Below, piece by piece: positions 45,408-53,956 of a DNA stretch of 64,000 nt. Position numbers and translations under genes: made by a program. Location of the stretch: the NCBI GenBank assembly GCA_028281525.1, contig JANQJR010000063.1, positions 1-64,000 of the forward strand, read 5' to 3'. Below the pieces are notes generated by a model. It was not told the DNA's origin and ran no database searches. It saw nothing but the letters and a program-made list of their open reading frames with translations. Numbering within the stretch: the stretch's first letter is position 1; each line of letters opens with the position of its first letter. Source of the DNA: Magnetovibrio sp. (GTDB taxonomy: Bacteria > Pseudomonadota > Alphaproteobacteria > Rhodospirillales > Magnetovibrionaceae).

Positions 45408-46025
45408 ATGTCTCGTCCGCCGCTGCGCCGTCATACGGGCCGCACCATCAGCCGCTTTGGCGGCTTGTTGATCCTGCTCGCGGGTGTGTGGGGGGCGGGG
45501 CTGTTCCGCTATGCCGATCAAATCCCGACCCGGGTTTACGACACGGACACCCAAACCGACGCCATTGTGGTGCTCACCGGTGGCAGCGGGCGGCTCGACG
45601 AAGGACTCAAGCTTCTCGAAACGGGGGCGGCGAAGAAGCTTTTCATTTCGGGGGTTTACAAGGGTGTGGATATGCAATACCTGCTCGAGGCCTATCGCCA
45701 GAACCCCCAAGATCTGAATTGCTGCGTCGATATCGGGCACGCGGAGGACACCATCGCCAACGCCACCGAAACCCGCGATTGGGTGCGTGAGAACAATATC
45801 CATAGCGTGCGATTGGTTACGTCGGGCTATCATATGCCGCGTTCCGTCCTGGAATTCGAGCACGCGCTTCCGGATGTCGAGTTGCTGCCCCATCCTGTGT
45901 TCCCCGCCCATGTCAAGCAAGAGCAATGGTGGGCCTGGCCTGGCACCACCGGCCTGATCGTCGGCGAATACAATAAATTCCTGCTCGCCTGGATGCGCCA
46001 TAAGCTGATGGCGCTGTTGAGTTAG
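45408..46025 (+). CDS. YdcF family (DUF218) membrane protein
   Basis: Starts with a membrane span (RFGGLLILLAGVWGAGLF), then a DUF218 domain: DAIVVLTGGSGRLDEGLKLLETGAA, the AEDTIANATETRDWV segment, and LVTSGYHMPRSVLEFEHALP. The family includes SanA/ElyC-type proteins linked to envelope integrity and polyprenyl carrier metabolism. Positioned in the ftsEX-ydcF-plsC block, a common alphaproteobacterial order, suggesting cell envelope work. Its start codon lies two bases after the MITE-like element, so its translation signals come from that element. Confidence 0.87.
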   Translation: MSRPPLRRHTGRTISRFGGLLILLAGVWGAGLFRYADQIPTRVYDTDTQTDAIVVLTGGSGRLDEGLKLLETGAAKKLFISGVYKGVDMQYLLEAYRQNPQDLNCCVDIGHAEDTIANATETRDWVRENNIHSVRLVTSGYHMPRSVLEFEHALPDVELLPHPVFPAHVKQEQWWAWPGTTGLIVGEYNKFLLAWMRHKLMALLS

Positions 46026-46047
46026 GTTTAGGCGTTAAGGATCTCCC

Positions 46048-46818
46048 ATGACCGCAGTGCGCTCATTCCTGTTCAATACGATGTTTTTCGTCGGCGGCTT
46101 CATCATCGCCATGGCTTTGCTGCCGGTTCTGTTGATGCCGCGCCGCGCCGCTCAAGCAGGGCTCAAGGCCTGGGGCGGAGCCATGATGTGGTTTTTGAAG
46201 GTGATCGCGGGCTTGAGCTACGAAGTGCGCGGTCTGGAAAACCTGCCGGACGGCGCCTGTGTGTTCGCTTGCAAGCATCAAAGCGCCTGGGAAACGGGGA
46301 TTTTCCACCAACTGGTGCACGACCCGGCCTATGTGCTGAAAAAAGAACTGCTGTCCATTCCATTCTTTGGCTGGTATCTGGCGCGCGGCGGGGCCATCGC
46401 CATCGACCGCAAGGCCGGCGCCTCGGCCCTGAAGCTCATGGTCCGGGGGGCTTCGGACCGCTTGGGGCGCGGCCAGAACGTGGTGATTTTTCCCGAAGGC
46501 ACACGTTCCGCGCCCGGCAAACCCGGAACCTATCATCCGGGTGTGGCGGCGATTTACAAAGGCGTGGACGCGCCATTGGTGCCGGTGGCGCTGAACTCGG
46601 GCCTGTTTTGGCAGCGGCGCAGTTTCCTCAAACGCGCCGGGCGCATCACCCTTGAAATCCTTCCCCCGATCGCGCCGGGACTGGACCGCAAGGCCTTTAT
46701 GAAAGAGCTTCAAGAGCGCATCGAAAGCGCGTCCAACCGCTTGATCGAAGAGGCGCGCGCCAATTATCCGCACGCGCTTCCAGCAGACTCGCAGGAAGAA
46801 AAAGAAGAGCACGGCTGA
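46048..46818 (+). CDS. plsC: 1-acyl-sn-glycerol-3-phosphate acyltransferase (PlsC family)
   Basis: Inner-membrane acyltransferase that makes phosphatidic acid from lysophosphatidate. The N-terminus is a membrane span (FFVGGFIIAMALLPVLLM). The catalytic block is CKHQSAWET, where the usual NHX4D is replaced by HX4E (His77, Glu82), a variant I have seen in alphaproteobacterial members. The later FPEGTRSAPGKP and the VPVALNSGLFW segment are intact. About 256 residues. Third gene after ftsEX and ydcF. Distinguish from olsA at 15-16 kb, which keeps HX4D. Confidence 0.87.
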   Translation: MTAVRSFLFNTMFFVGGFIIAMALLPVLLMPRRAAQAGLKAWGGAMMWFLKVIAGLSYEVRGLENLPDGACVFACKHQSAWETGIFHQLVHDPAYVLKKELLSIPFFGWYLARGGAIAIDRKAGASALKLMVRGASDRLGRGQNVVIFPEGTRSAPGKPGTYHPGVAAIYKGVDAPLVPVALNSGLFWQRRSFLKRAGRITLEILPPIAPGLDRKAFMKELQERIESASNRLIEEARANYPHALPADSQEEKEEHG

Positions 46819-47207
46819 AGCTCTTTCTTGCCTTCAACCGACTATAGCAAGCCATTGAATTCGCCGCGCTTTCACCCTGTGGATAAATTCGTGGACTCTT
46901 TCACTCGGGTACTCTTTGATGTTTTCCACAGACCGCGTGGGATAAGTGGATAAGATGGCGCGTGCCAAAAAAGCCCGGATGTGTAGGATGCATCCCCACA
47001 GAGGGTTGGGCCCCGGCCAGGGCCGAAACATAACAAGAACATTTATTGACCAAAACCGCTTCCGGGCGTAAACTAGGAAATCTGAAGCCTGAAAAATCCT
47101 TATTGGTTTCAGGGTCTTATGAAATCGCTCTTTTGCTCATTGCGCTTTCGACACAAGTTGCGCGGTGCGCCCAATGCGGACCCGCAACGTTATGTGGCAG
47201 GACAGGA
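46819..47207. other. Non-coding region before nrdJ
   Basis: About 390 bases. The left half holds the DnaA-box cluster. The right half (47046-47207) is open in frame with nrdJ but begins at a TTG without a ribosome site, and the peptide it would encode looks unlike the RNR start. I found no cobalamin riboswitch core and no clear NrdR box. Confidence 0.5.
46878..46953. promoter_or_regulatory. Cluster of DnaA boxes upstream of nrdJ
   Basis: TGTGGATAA (46878, a perfect TTATCCACA on the minus strand), TTTTCCACA (46922, one mismatch) and AGTGGATAA (46945, one mismatch) lie within 76 bases. A weaker ATCCCCACA is at 46993. DnaA regulates the nrdAB promoter in E. coli, so control of nrdJ by DnaA is plausible. 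Confidence 0.6.
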
Positions 47208-49628
47208 ATGACGACGTCCATGGTAAGCATGCCCCCCATTTCCCAACACATCTGGGATATGAAGTACCGCTTCAAAGGCGCGGACGGGCGGCCTGTGGAC
47301 AAAAGCGTCGAGGAGACCTGGGCGCGCGTCGCCAAGGCCCTGGCCGCGCCGGAAAAAGACCCGGATTTCTGGGAAGAACACTTCTTCCAAATCATGAACG
47401 ATTTCCACTTCCTGCCGGCCGGCAGGATCATCGCGGGCGCAGGCGTGGAGCGCAACGTGACGCTGTTCAACTGCTTCGTCATGGGGGACATTCCCGATTC
47501 CATGGCTGGGATTTTCGAACAGCTGACCGAAGCCGCGCTGACCATGCAGCAGGGCGGCGGCATCGGTTACGATTTTTCGACGCTGAGACCCAAGGGCGCG
47601 CGAGTCAAAAAGATCGGCGCGGATGCGTCGGGCCCTTTAAGCTTCATGGATGTGTGGGACTCCATGTGCCGCACCATCATGTCCGCCGGGTCGCGCCGCG
47701 GGGCGATGATGGGGGTGATGCGTTGCGACCACCCGGATATCGAAGCCTTCATCGAAGCCAAGCAGGAACCCGGCCGGTTGCGCATGTTCAACTTGTCGGT
47801 GCTGGTCACGGACGCCTTCATGGGCGCGGTCAAGGCAAACGATAGCTGGCAATTGAAGTTCGGGGACGAGATCTACAAGACCGTTCCGGCGCGCGATCTG
47901 TGGGATAAGATCATGCACGCCACCTATGCTTATGCGGAACCGGGCGTGATCTTCATCGACCGCATCAACCGGCTCAACAACTTGAATTATGTGGAGACCA
48001 TCCACGCCACCAACCCCTGCGGCGAACAGCCGCTACCTCCGTATGGAGCGTGCCTGCTGGGCTCGGTCAATCTGGCGCGGCTGGTGGTGGAGCCGTTCAC
48101 GGACCAGGCCGCCATCGATTTGGACAAGCTTGGCGAATTGGTGAAAACCGCGGTGCGTCTGATGGACAACGTCATCGATGTGTCGCGCTTCCCGCTCGAG
48201 GAGCAGGAAAACGAGGCCAAGGCCAAACGCCGCATCGGGCTCGGCGTGACCGGGCTGGCGGATGCGCTGATCCTGTGCGGCGCGCGCTATGGCTCCGAAA
48301 AGGCGGTGAAACTAACCGAAACCTGGATGGCGGCGGTTGAGCGCGCGGCCTATCTGGCGTCGGGCGAACTGGCCCGCGAAAAGGGCGCGTTCCCGCTCTA
48401 TGACGCCGACAAATATCTGACCGGTGAGATGATCCAGCGCCTCGATTCGGATGTGCAGGATGCCATCCGCGACCATGGAATCCGCAACGCGCTGGTCACT
48501 TCCATCGCGCCGACCGGCACCATTTCGTTGTTCGCGGGCAATGTGTCCAGCGGGCTGGAGCCGGTGTTCAGCTTCAAATACACCCGCCACGTGCTGCAGC
48601 CGGACGGCACGCGCAAGGAAGAAGAGGTTTCGGACTACGCCTACCGCCTCTACCGCCAGACCTTCGGCGAAAACGCGGCGCTGACCGACGCCTTTGTGGA
48701 CGCTCAGCAGCTAAGCCCGCAGGATCATCTGGTGATGCAAGCCGCCGTGCAGCGTCACATCGACAGCTCCATTTCCAAAACCATCAATTGCCCGGAAGAC
48801 ATCTCGTTCGACGCCTTCAAGGACGTCTATATGGAGGCCTTCGATCTGGGGCTCAAGGGGTGCACCACGTATCGGCCCAATGACGTCACCGGCGCGGTGC
48901 TGGAGGTCAAGGGGGCCAAAAAGAAAGAAGCGGATCCCAAGCAGGAAGTCCTGCCGTTTGATAAGCCCGTCGAAAAGAAGCCCAAACCGGCCCAGAGTGC
49001 GCCCGGCGAGGTCCACCATCTGACCCAGCCGCTGGAGCGTCCCGGAGGCTTGCAGGGCCACACCTACAAACTGGTCTGGCCGCAGAGCGAGCACGCGCTC
49101 TACGTCACCATCAACGACATCGTGGACGATTCGGGCCGTGTGCGCCCGTTCGAGATTTTCATCAACTCGAAAGACGTGGAACACTTCGCCTGGACGGTGG
49201 CGTTGTGCCGCATGATCTCCGCGGTGTTCCGCCGGGGCGGCGACGTGTCGTTCGTGGTGGAGGAACTGAAAAACGTGTTCGATCCGCGCGGCGGCAACTG
49301 GGTCGCGGGCAAGTACGTGCCCTCGCTCCTGGCCGCGCTCGGTGAAGTGATCGAACGCCATATGGTGGCGATTGGGTTCTTGAAGGACGGCGGTGGATTT
49401 CATGAGCCGGAGGCCGAGGCCCAAGTTCAAGCTCAAGTGGTCAACCTGAACGCGTCTCCGGCGTTGGAAGGGCCCGTCGGGGACGGCAATCCCGCGAACA
49501 TCCACAGCCACGACGGTCATGTCCACGATTCCCGCATGCGCTTTTGCCCCAAATGCAGTCAACCTGGCCTGATCCGCCAGGAAGGCTGCGACACCTGCCT
49601 GGAGTGCGGGTATTCCAAGTGCGGGTGA
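47208..49628 (+). CDS. nrdJ: Adenosylcobalamin-dependent ribonucleotide reductase
   Basis: Class II RNR that makes deoxyribonucleotides with or without oxygen. The ATG at 47208 (MTTSMVSMPPISQHIWDMKYRF) has AGGA upstream, and the MKYRF start matches the family. The catalytic barrel contains TLFNCFVMG, QGGGIGYDFSTLRP, TNPCGEQPLPPYGACLLGSVNLARLV (conserved active-site Cys) and SIAPTGTISLFAGNVSSGLEPVF. The C-terminal tail has a zinc-like CPKCSQPGLIRQEGCDTCLECGYSKCG. About 806 residues. It lies behind the DnaA-box region and is alone on its transcript. Confidence 0.94.
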   Translation: MTTSMVSMPPISQHIWDMKYRFKGADGRPVDKSVEETWARVAKALAAPEKDPDFWEEHFFQIMNDFHFLPAGRIIAGAGVERNVTLFNCFVMGDIPDSMAGIFEQLTEAALTMQQGGGIGYDFSTLRPKGARVKKIGADASGPLSFMDVWDSMCRTIMSAGSRRGAMMGVMRCDHPDIEAFIEAKQEPGRLRMFNLSVLVTDAFMGAVKANDSWQLKFGDEIYKTVPARDLWDKIMHATYAYAEPGVIFIDRINRLNNLNYVETIHATNPCGEQPLPPYGACLLGSVNLARLVVEPFTDQAAIDLDKLGELVKTAVRLMDNVIDVSRFPLEEQENEAKAKRRIGLGVTGLADALILCGARYGSEKAVKLTETWMAAVERAAYLASGELAREKGAFPLYDADKYLTGEMIQRLDSDVQDAIRDHGIRNALVTSIAPTGTISLFAGNVSSGLEPVFSFKYTRHVLQPDGTRKEEEVSDYAYRLYRQTFGENAALTDAFVDAQQLSPQDHLVMQAAVQRHIDSSISKTINCPEDISFDAFKDVYMEAFDLGLKGCTTYRPNDVTGAVLEVKGAKKKEADPKQEVLPFDKPVEKKPKPAQSAPGEVHHLTQPLERPGGLQGHTYKLVWPQSEHALYVTINDIVDDSGRVRPFEIFINSKDVEHFAWTVALCRMISAVFRRGGDVSFVVEELKNVFDPRGGNWVAGKYVPSLLAALGEVIERHMVAIGFLKDGGGFHEPEAEAQVQAQVVNLNASPALEGPVGDGNPANIHSHDGHVHDSRMRFCPKCSQPGLIRQEGCDTCLECGYSKCG

Positions 49629-49743
49629 GGTGCGTCCACTCAACGATCAATGGCGCATACATCTAACCTGACACCGCGTTTTTTGCTGACGCTTGGCACA
49701 ATATCGAAATAGGCAAACTTGGGAAACGATGCGTGAACGCCGG

Positions 49744-49914
49744 TTATCGGTTCCCTTGTTCCGCGGTGACGGCATTCATGTGATCCACTTCATAAGCAGC
49801 GGTGATCTGGCGGATGAGGGATCGTTTCAGTTGCTTGAATGCCGGCTGATGGATGTATGAGTATTCATTATCCAAAAGTTCCACCCACTCAAGGATGTCC
49901 TTGTTGTTTGGCAT
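49744..49914 (-). CDS. Small hypothetical protein, 56 residues
   Basis: The ATG at 49914 has AAGGGAGAG a few bases upstream, an excellent ribosome site, and gives MPNNKDILEWVELLDNEYSYIHQPAFKQLKRSLIRQITAAYEVDHMNAVTAEQGNR. The protein is helical, acidic then basic, with no membrane span. I recognise no family. The ORF track's longer start at 49959 lacks that ribosome site. Confidence 0.6.
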   Translation of the reverse strand: MPNNKDILEWVELLDNEYSYIHQPAFKQLKRSLIRQITAAYEVDHMNAVTAEQGNR

Positions 49915-50004
49915 AAGTGCTCTCCCTTGTGCTCGTTCTCCTTCTGTACGCAGCATCAAGGCGTTTGGATCAGGTATGAAAGCAAAAATCCGTGGCGGGC
50001 CGCT

Positions 50005-51381
50005 TTATCGGGGCAGGGCTTGCAAAAGATTGGCGAGGAAGCGTTCCTGATCCCAGGACCAGCTGTGCATGGACAGTCCTAAGCGCACCACCACCAGATC
50101 GCGGGACGGAATGATGGTGACGATCTGGCCCCAATGTCCGACGGCGAAAAACGCGTCTTTCGGCAGGGCCGGACGCTCGCCATCCCGGTTGTAATAGGAA
50201 GGCGGCACCTTCAGCCAGAAATGCGCGCCGTAGATGTGATCCGTGGACTGGGGGGTGGGACGGGTGAGGTATGCGACCCAGCCCTCGGGCAAAATCCGTT
50301 TGCCGTTCCACACGCCGTCGCTTAACAGCAGCAGGCCCCAGCGCGCCCAATCGCGCGCCGTGGCGTACATGAACGTCGCCCCGCCGAAGGTGCCCGCGGC
50401 ATCAGGCTCGATCACGGCGGTTGTCATGCCCAGCGGTTCGAACAACGCGCGGCGTGGAAAGGCGAAGTAAGCGTTCGCATCGTCGTCCAGAGCCGCCCGC
50501 AGCGCCCGGGCCAAGATGGTGGTGGTGGCGCTGGAATAATTCCAGTGGCTGCCGGGGGGATGCGCCAGCGGACGCTCCGCCGCGAAGGCCGCCATGTCGT
50601 CCCGCCCCCAAGACAGCGCCAGGACCTCGGAAAAGGGGCTAACGTAGTTTTCGCGCCACGCCAGCCCGTCCGTCATGCGCAGCAGGTGATCCAAGGTGAT
50701 GGCGGATCGTGGGTCGTCCGTTTGTCGCCAGATGTCCACGGGGTCGTGCAAGGCCAGCCGTCCTTGGCGCACCAGTGCCCCGGTGAGGGTCCCCATCACG
50801 CTTTTGGTCATGGACCAGCCGTGCAGCGGGGTATCCGGACCGATCCCCGGCGCATAGCGCTCTGCAACAATGCGCCCCTGGTGCACGACCACCACCGCGC
50901 GGGTGCGCCTGAGGCGTTCCGGGTCCGGCTCGGCGAAGGCGTCGTCCACCACCGCCTGCAGTTTTTTCATGTCGACACCGAAATTTTCTGCCGGGCGGTC
51001 GAAAGGGTCCGGGGCGGTGTTCGTTGATGGCGTCAACGCCTGCGGGCGTAACGCGGCCGGTCCTTTGGGTCCGGCGAGTGTGCAGCCGAGACCCGGGCGA
51101 AACAGCGCGTGGCGTTCGATAAAACCGGCAAATGTTCCGGTCACGGTTTGGGCGCCGTGATCGATTTGGGTGCCGGCCAGATGCAGGATAGGTTGGCTGT
51201 CCACCTTGAGTTCATGCGCCAAGACATCCTCGACGCTGCGTTGCGACACAAACACGCCTGTGCACAGGGTCTTGGCCTTGTATCCCGCAGCAATGGGTCC
51301 TAGGCGACACGCGAGGAACAGACAAAGCCCCAAGAACCCCAAAAGGATTACGGCCGGTACGGCGATTTTGATGCGGCTCAT
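50005..51381 (-). CDS. Beta-lactamase-family serine hydrolase
   Basis: Class C beta-lactamase/penicillin-binding-protein fold with an N-terminal membrane anchor (IAVPAVILLGFLGLCLFLACRL). The SxxK box is GWSMTKSVMGTL, the second box is NYSSATTT (YxS form), and HWGQIV sits in the position of the KTG triad. Family members act as esterases, D-aminopeptidases or carboxypeptidases; the substrate cannot be deduced. About 458 residues from the ATG at 51381. The decayed cytochrome b fragment begins six bases upstream of it. Confidence 0.87.
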   Translation of the reverse strand: MSRIKIAVPAVILLGFLGLCLFLACRLGPIAAGYKAKTLCTGVFVSQRSVEDVLAHELKVDSQPILHLAGTQIDHGAQTVTGTFAGFIERHALFRPGLGCTLAGPKGPAALRPQALTPSTNTAPDPFDRPAENFGVDMKKLQAVVDDAFAEPDPERLRRTRAVVVVHQGRIVAERYAPGIGPDTPLHGWSMTKSVMGTLTGALVRQGRLALHDPVDIWRQTDDPRSAITLDHLLRMTDGLAWRENYVSPFSEVLALSWGRDDMAAFAAERPLAHPPGSHWNYSSATTTILARALRAALDDDANAYFAFPRRALFEPLGMTTAVIEPDAAGTFGGATFMYATARDWARWGLLLLSDGVWNGKRILPEGWVAYLTRPTPQSTDHIYGAHFWLKVPPSYYNRDGERPALPKDAFFAVGHWGQIVTIIPSRDLVVVRLGLSMHSWSWDQERFLANLLQALPR

Positions 51382-51386
51382 GGCAC

Positions 51387-51470
51387 TCAACTCAAGCTGC
51401 TGAAATTCCAGGTCGCGCCGGCGAGCGGGAACATGCTCTGCGCCACCATGACCAAGTCGAAAATAATCCC
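51387..51470 (-). pseudogene. Remnant 3' end of a cytochrome b-like gene
   Basis: On the minus strand the bases encode FDLVMVAQSMFPLAGATWNFSSLS followed by a stop. This matches the C-terminus of the cytochrome b fusion protein at 51887 (GVAMVALGVFLLIGAAWNFSSLS). DNA identity is high over about 75 bases but not complete, so it is a diverged paralogue. The rest of the gene is missing and there is no start. Confidence 0.7.
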
Positions 51471-51481
51471 GTTACTTTAGG

Positions 51482-51793
51482 CTAAGCTGCGAGAATTTTG
51501 CAGACGCAATGGCTGCTGCCAAATTGTGCGACAAACCGATCGCTTTCGATTGGGTCTTCAAACATGACCTGAATAATTTTACGGATGAAGTCGGCGTCCT
51601 CAAACCCGACCAGCCGAATGTCCCAAATTTCGCTACAGTTTTCTTCAAGCCATTCCACGACGGGAAGAACGGGCTGGTCTGTGATGAATGTCACCACATG
51701 ACAGGTTCGTCTGCGTTCAGGAGATCCGGGCCGTGGCAAACGCCGTCTGTCGCCTCTTCGCTCCCGACCCCATTTGAGAGTGTAGTCAGACAT
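51482..51793 (-). CDS. Hypothetical protein, 103 residues
   Basis: No family recognised. The N-terminal third is strongly basic (LKWGRERRGDRRRLPRPGSPERRR). The rest looks folded: CHVVTFITDQPVLPVVEWLEENCSEIWDIRLVGFEDADFIRKIIQVMFEDPIESDRFVAQFG. It has three cysteines and lies between the cytochrome b remnant and the intact cytochrome gene, all on the minus strand. Confidence 0.45.
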   Translation of the reverse strand: MSDYTLKWGRERRGDRRRLPRPGSPERRRTCHVVTFITDQPVLPVVEWLEENCSEIWDIRLVGFEDADFIRKIIQVMFEDPIESDRFVAQFGSSHCVCKILAA

Positions 51794-51886
51794 TTTAAGT
51801 GCTTATGCCAGATCGGAACATGAACACAGTATAATGCCATATGGATGCTCAACGTATGATGCGCGTCACAGCGTTGGCCGTACCGC

Positions 51887-53308
51887 TCAGCTCAAGCTGC
51901 TGAAGTTCCACGCCGCGCCGATCAGCAGGAACACGCCCAGCGCCACCATGGCGACGCCGAACAGGAAGTAGACCGCCTGCACCGCGCGGGGCGGTTGCTC
52001 GACGATCAACTCGTCGACCCGGCCATCCGCTTCCAGGCGCGCGATCCACTCGGGGTGTTCGTGGCGCAGCGTTTCCAGATCGGCCGCGCCGTGAAACACA
52101 TGGTCGTTGAGTGGAAAGGCGCGGGGGCGGTAGCTTTCGATAAAGAAGTGCACGATGAAAATGTGCGCCATGGCGAGCAACGCTTCGATCTTGTGGATCC
52201 AGCGCGCCACATTGAGCGTCCAGCCGGGCAGATACTCTGACGTGAGCACCGGATCGAACATCACCAAGCCAGTGACGCCGACGATCAGGGTGCCCCACCA
52301 CACTGCCCAGTAATCGAACTTCTGCCACCACGCCCAGCGGTCGAATGCGGGGTGTTCGGCCATGCCCGCCAGCCACTTCAGATGATGCCAAAAGGCGCGG
52401 AAATCCGCCCATTTCCACACCAAGCTGTCCGGCCCCGTAAGCCCGCCCGGGTCTTGGCGGCGCGCCATGTGCAGGATGTAGAACAGATGCAGGACGAACA
52501 CGCACATCAGCACCAGGCCGACCCAGCGGTGTGCCCAGATCGCGCCTTGGTAATTGCCGAACAGGCTGGCGAGAAATTGGCCGAACCCGGTTTCGATGAA
52601 CATCCAGGCCAGACCGGTGACGGACAGCACCATGAAACAGATGGCCAGAACGGTGTGGAACAGGCGTTCCGTCAGGCTGAAGCGTTCGATATGGGGGCCG
52701 GGGGCCGGCATTTGCGTCGCGGGTTTGAGAATCAAGCGCACCTCGCGCACCGCCCAAGCCGCCACATAAGGTGCGAACACGGCGAACACACCCACCGCCA
52801 GGATCACCATGGTCCAGGCGGACCAAAACAGCGCCGGGAATGCGCTGCGGGTGCTAGCTGCGAACGGTACGGGCTCGTGGATCACGTATTCGGCCATGGA
52901 CAGGGTCGCGCCTTGGTGACACTCGGCGCACACCTTTTCGGCGCGGTGCTCAGAAAACATGGTCGCGGCGGGATTGCGGATGCCCGCGAGCGGACGGCTG
53001 ATGTGACAGGTCTTGCACTGCACATCGGTGCGTGCGTAGTGCAGGTTCTTATCTTGACCCACGTGGCACGACAGGCAATAGCGCGCGTGGGCGAAACCCT
53101 CGACGCCACGGTGCACGTCCGCCTTGGTGGAGTTTTTGCGCACCGGTGCATTGGCGGGGCCGATCCGGTCCCAAAACCTCGAACCCTGGTCCGGGTTAGC
53201 CATGAACAACTCCGGCGCGTCTGGGTCCGCGTCCGCGGCCTGCACGGATGCCGGGACCGATGGGCCGCTCATCACCGCGAAAATGAGTAAGATCCAAAGA
53301 CCGCGCAT
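51887..53308 (-). CDS. Triheme cytochrome c fused to a cytochrome b domain
   Basis: Secreted N-terminus (signal MRGLWILLIFAVMSGPSVPASVQA) carries three CxxCH haem sites: CLSCH (78-82), CKTCH (98-102) and CAECH (127-131). The rest is a membrane cytochrome b of the formate-dehydrogenase gamma (FdnI) type with five or so spans and paired His (ERLFHTVLAICFMVL, HRWVGLVLMCVFVLHLFYILH, AMAHIFIVHFF). The start at 53308 follows GGAGG. It probably moves electrons between the quinone pool and a periplasmic partner, but no dehydrogenase gene is nearby. About 473 residues. Confidence 0.85.
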   Translation of the reverse strand: MRGLWILLIFAVMSGPSVPASVQAADADPDAPELFMANPDQGSRFWDRIGPANAPVRKNSTKADVHRGVEGFAHARYCLSCHVGQDKNLHYARTDVQCKTCHISRPLAGIRNPAATMFSEHRAEKVCAECHQGATLSMAEYVIHEPVPFAASTRSAFPALFWSAWTMVILAVGVFAVFAPYVAAWAVREVRLILKPATQMPAPGPHIERFSLTERLFHTVLAICFMVLSVTGLAWMFIETGFGQFLASLFGNYQGAIWAHRWVGLVLMCVFVLHLFYILHMARRQDPGGLTGPDSLVWKWADFRAFWHHLKWLAGMAEHPAFDRWAWWQKFDYWAVWWGTLIVGVTGLVMFDPVLTSEYLPGWTLNVARWIHKIEALLAMAHIFIVHFFIESYRPRAFPLNDHVFHGAADLETLRHEHPEWIARLEADGRVDELIVEQPPRAVQAVYFLFGVAMVALGVFLLIGAAWNFSSLS

Positions 53309-53328
53309 TTTACCACCCTCCACACGTT

Positions 53329-53871
53329 TCAGGTGGCGAGTTTTTGCGCCATGTCCAATACTTTATGCAGATCAGTGTCTTCGATGCCCAATTCGTCGAT
53401 ATGGCGCACGGTGTTTTCCAGGTACGCCAGCGCCGTGCCTTTTTCGCCCACGCCCTGGGCGACCAGTTCGGCCTGTTCTTCCAAGCTGAGATACCCTGCG
53501 TACTGTTCGTGTTCGCGGCGCACGACGAAGGTGTAAGCCTTCACCCAACGGCCGTCGATCAGGCGGGTCTCAAAAAAATGTGGGCAATATACTTTTGTCA
53601 CCTGTTCGCGTTCGTCCAGGTAAGCGACGATGTCGTTGACGTTTTCAGGCGCGATGCGAAACACACGGCCGCAGCATGAATCGCCTTTATCCAGTCCCAG
53701 CACCAGACCCGGGTGCTCCGGCGTGCCGCGATAGATGGTGGACAACACGCTGAGGCTGCGTTGGTAGCCGTTGATGTTGCCGGCAATGGCTTCTTCATAG
53801 GCGAAGCCTGGATCCCACATCAGGGAACCGTAGGCGAAAATCCAGAAATCTTCGGTGGCGGCGCTCATCAT
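53329..53871 (-). CDS. chaC: Gamma-glutamylcyclotransferase (ChaC-like)
   Basis: Cleaves glutathione or gamma-glutamyl peptides to 5-oxoproline. The ChaC start FWIFAYGSLMWDPGF, the substrate-binding RGTPEHPGLVLGLD and the catalytic-Glu YLDEREQ are present. At 180 residues it fits the ChaC group. It lies 20 bases upstream of the cytochrome fusion gene, on the same strand. Confidence 0.9.
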   Translation of the reverse strand: MMSAATEDFWIFAYGSLMWDPGFAYEEAIAGNINGYQRSLSVLSTIYRGTPEHPGLVLGLDKGDSCCGRVFRIAPENVNDIVAYLDEREQVTKVYCPHFFETRLIDGRWVKAYTFVVRREHEQYAGYLSLEEQAELVAQGVGEKGTALAYLENTVRHIDELGIEDTDLHKVLDMAQKLAT

Positions 53872-53956
53872 AGCGGCATGCTATCTTGATTCCCCAAGGC
53901 CCTCAACGGGGCTCTCAACGCTTCGGTAACCACCCTACGGTATAAGACTACGGGTC

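Noticed and set aside
47046-47207. Upstream extension of nrdJ
   Set aside because: Begins at TTG without a ribosome site, and its peptide does not look like an RNR start.
46819-47207. Cobalamin riboswitch before nrdJ
   Set aside because: Considered because the enzyme uses B12, but I did not find the conserved B12-box core.
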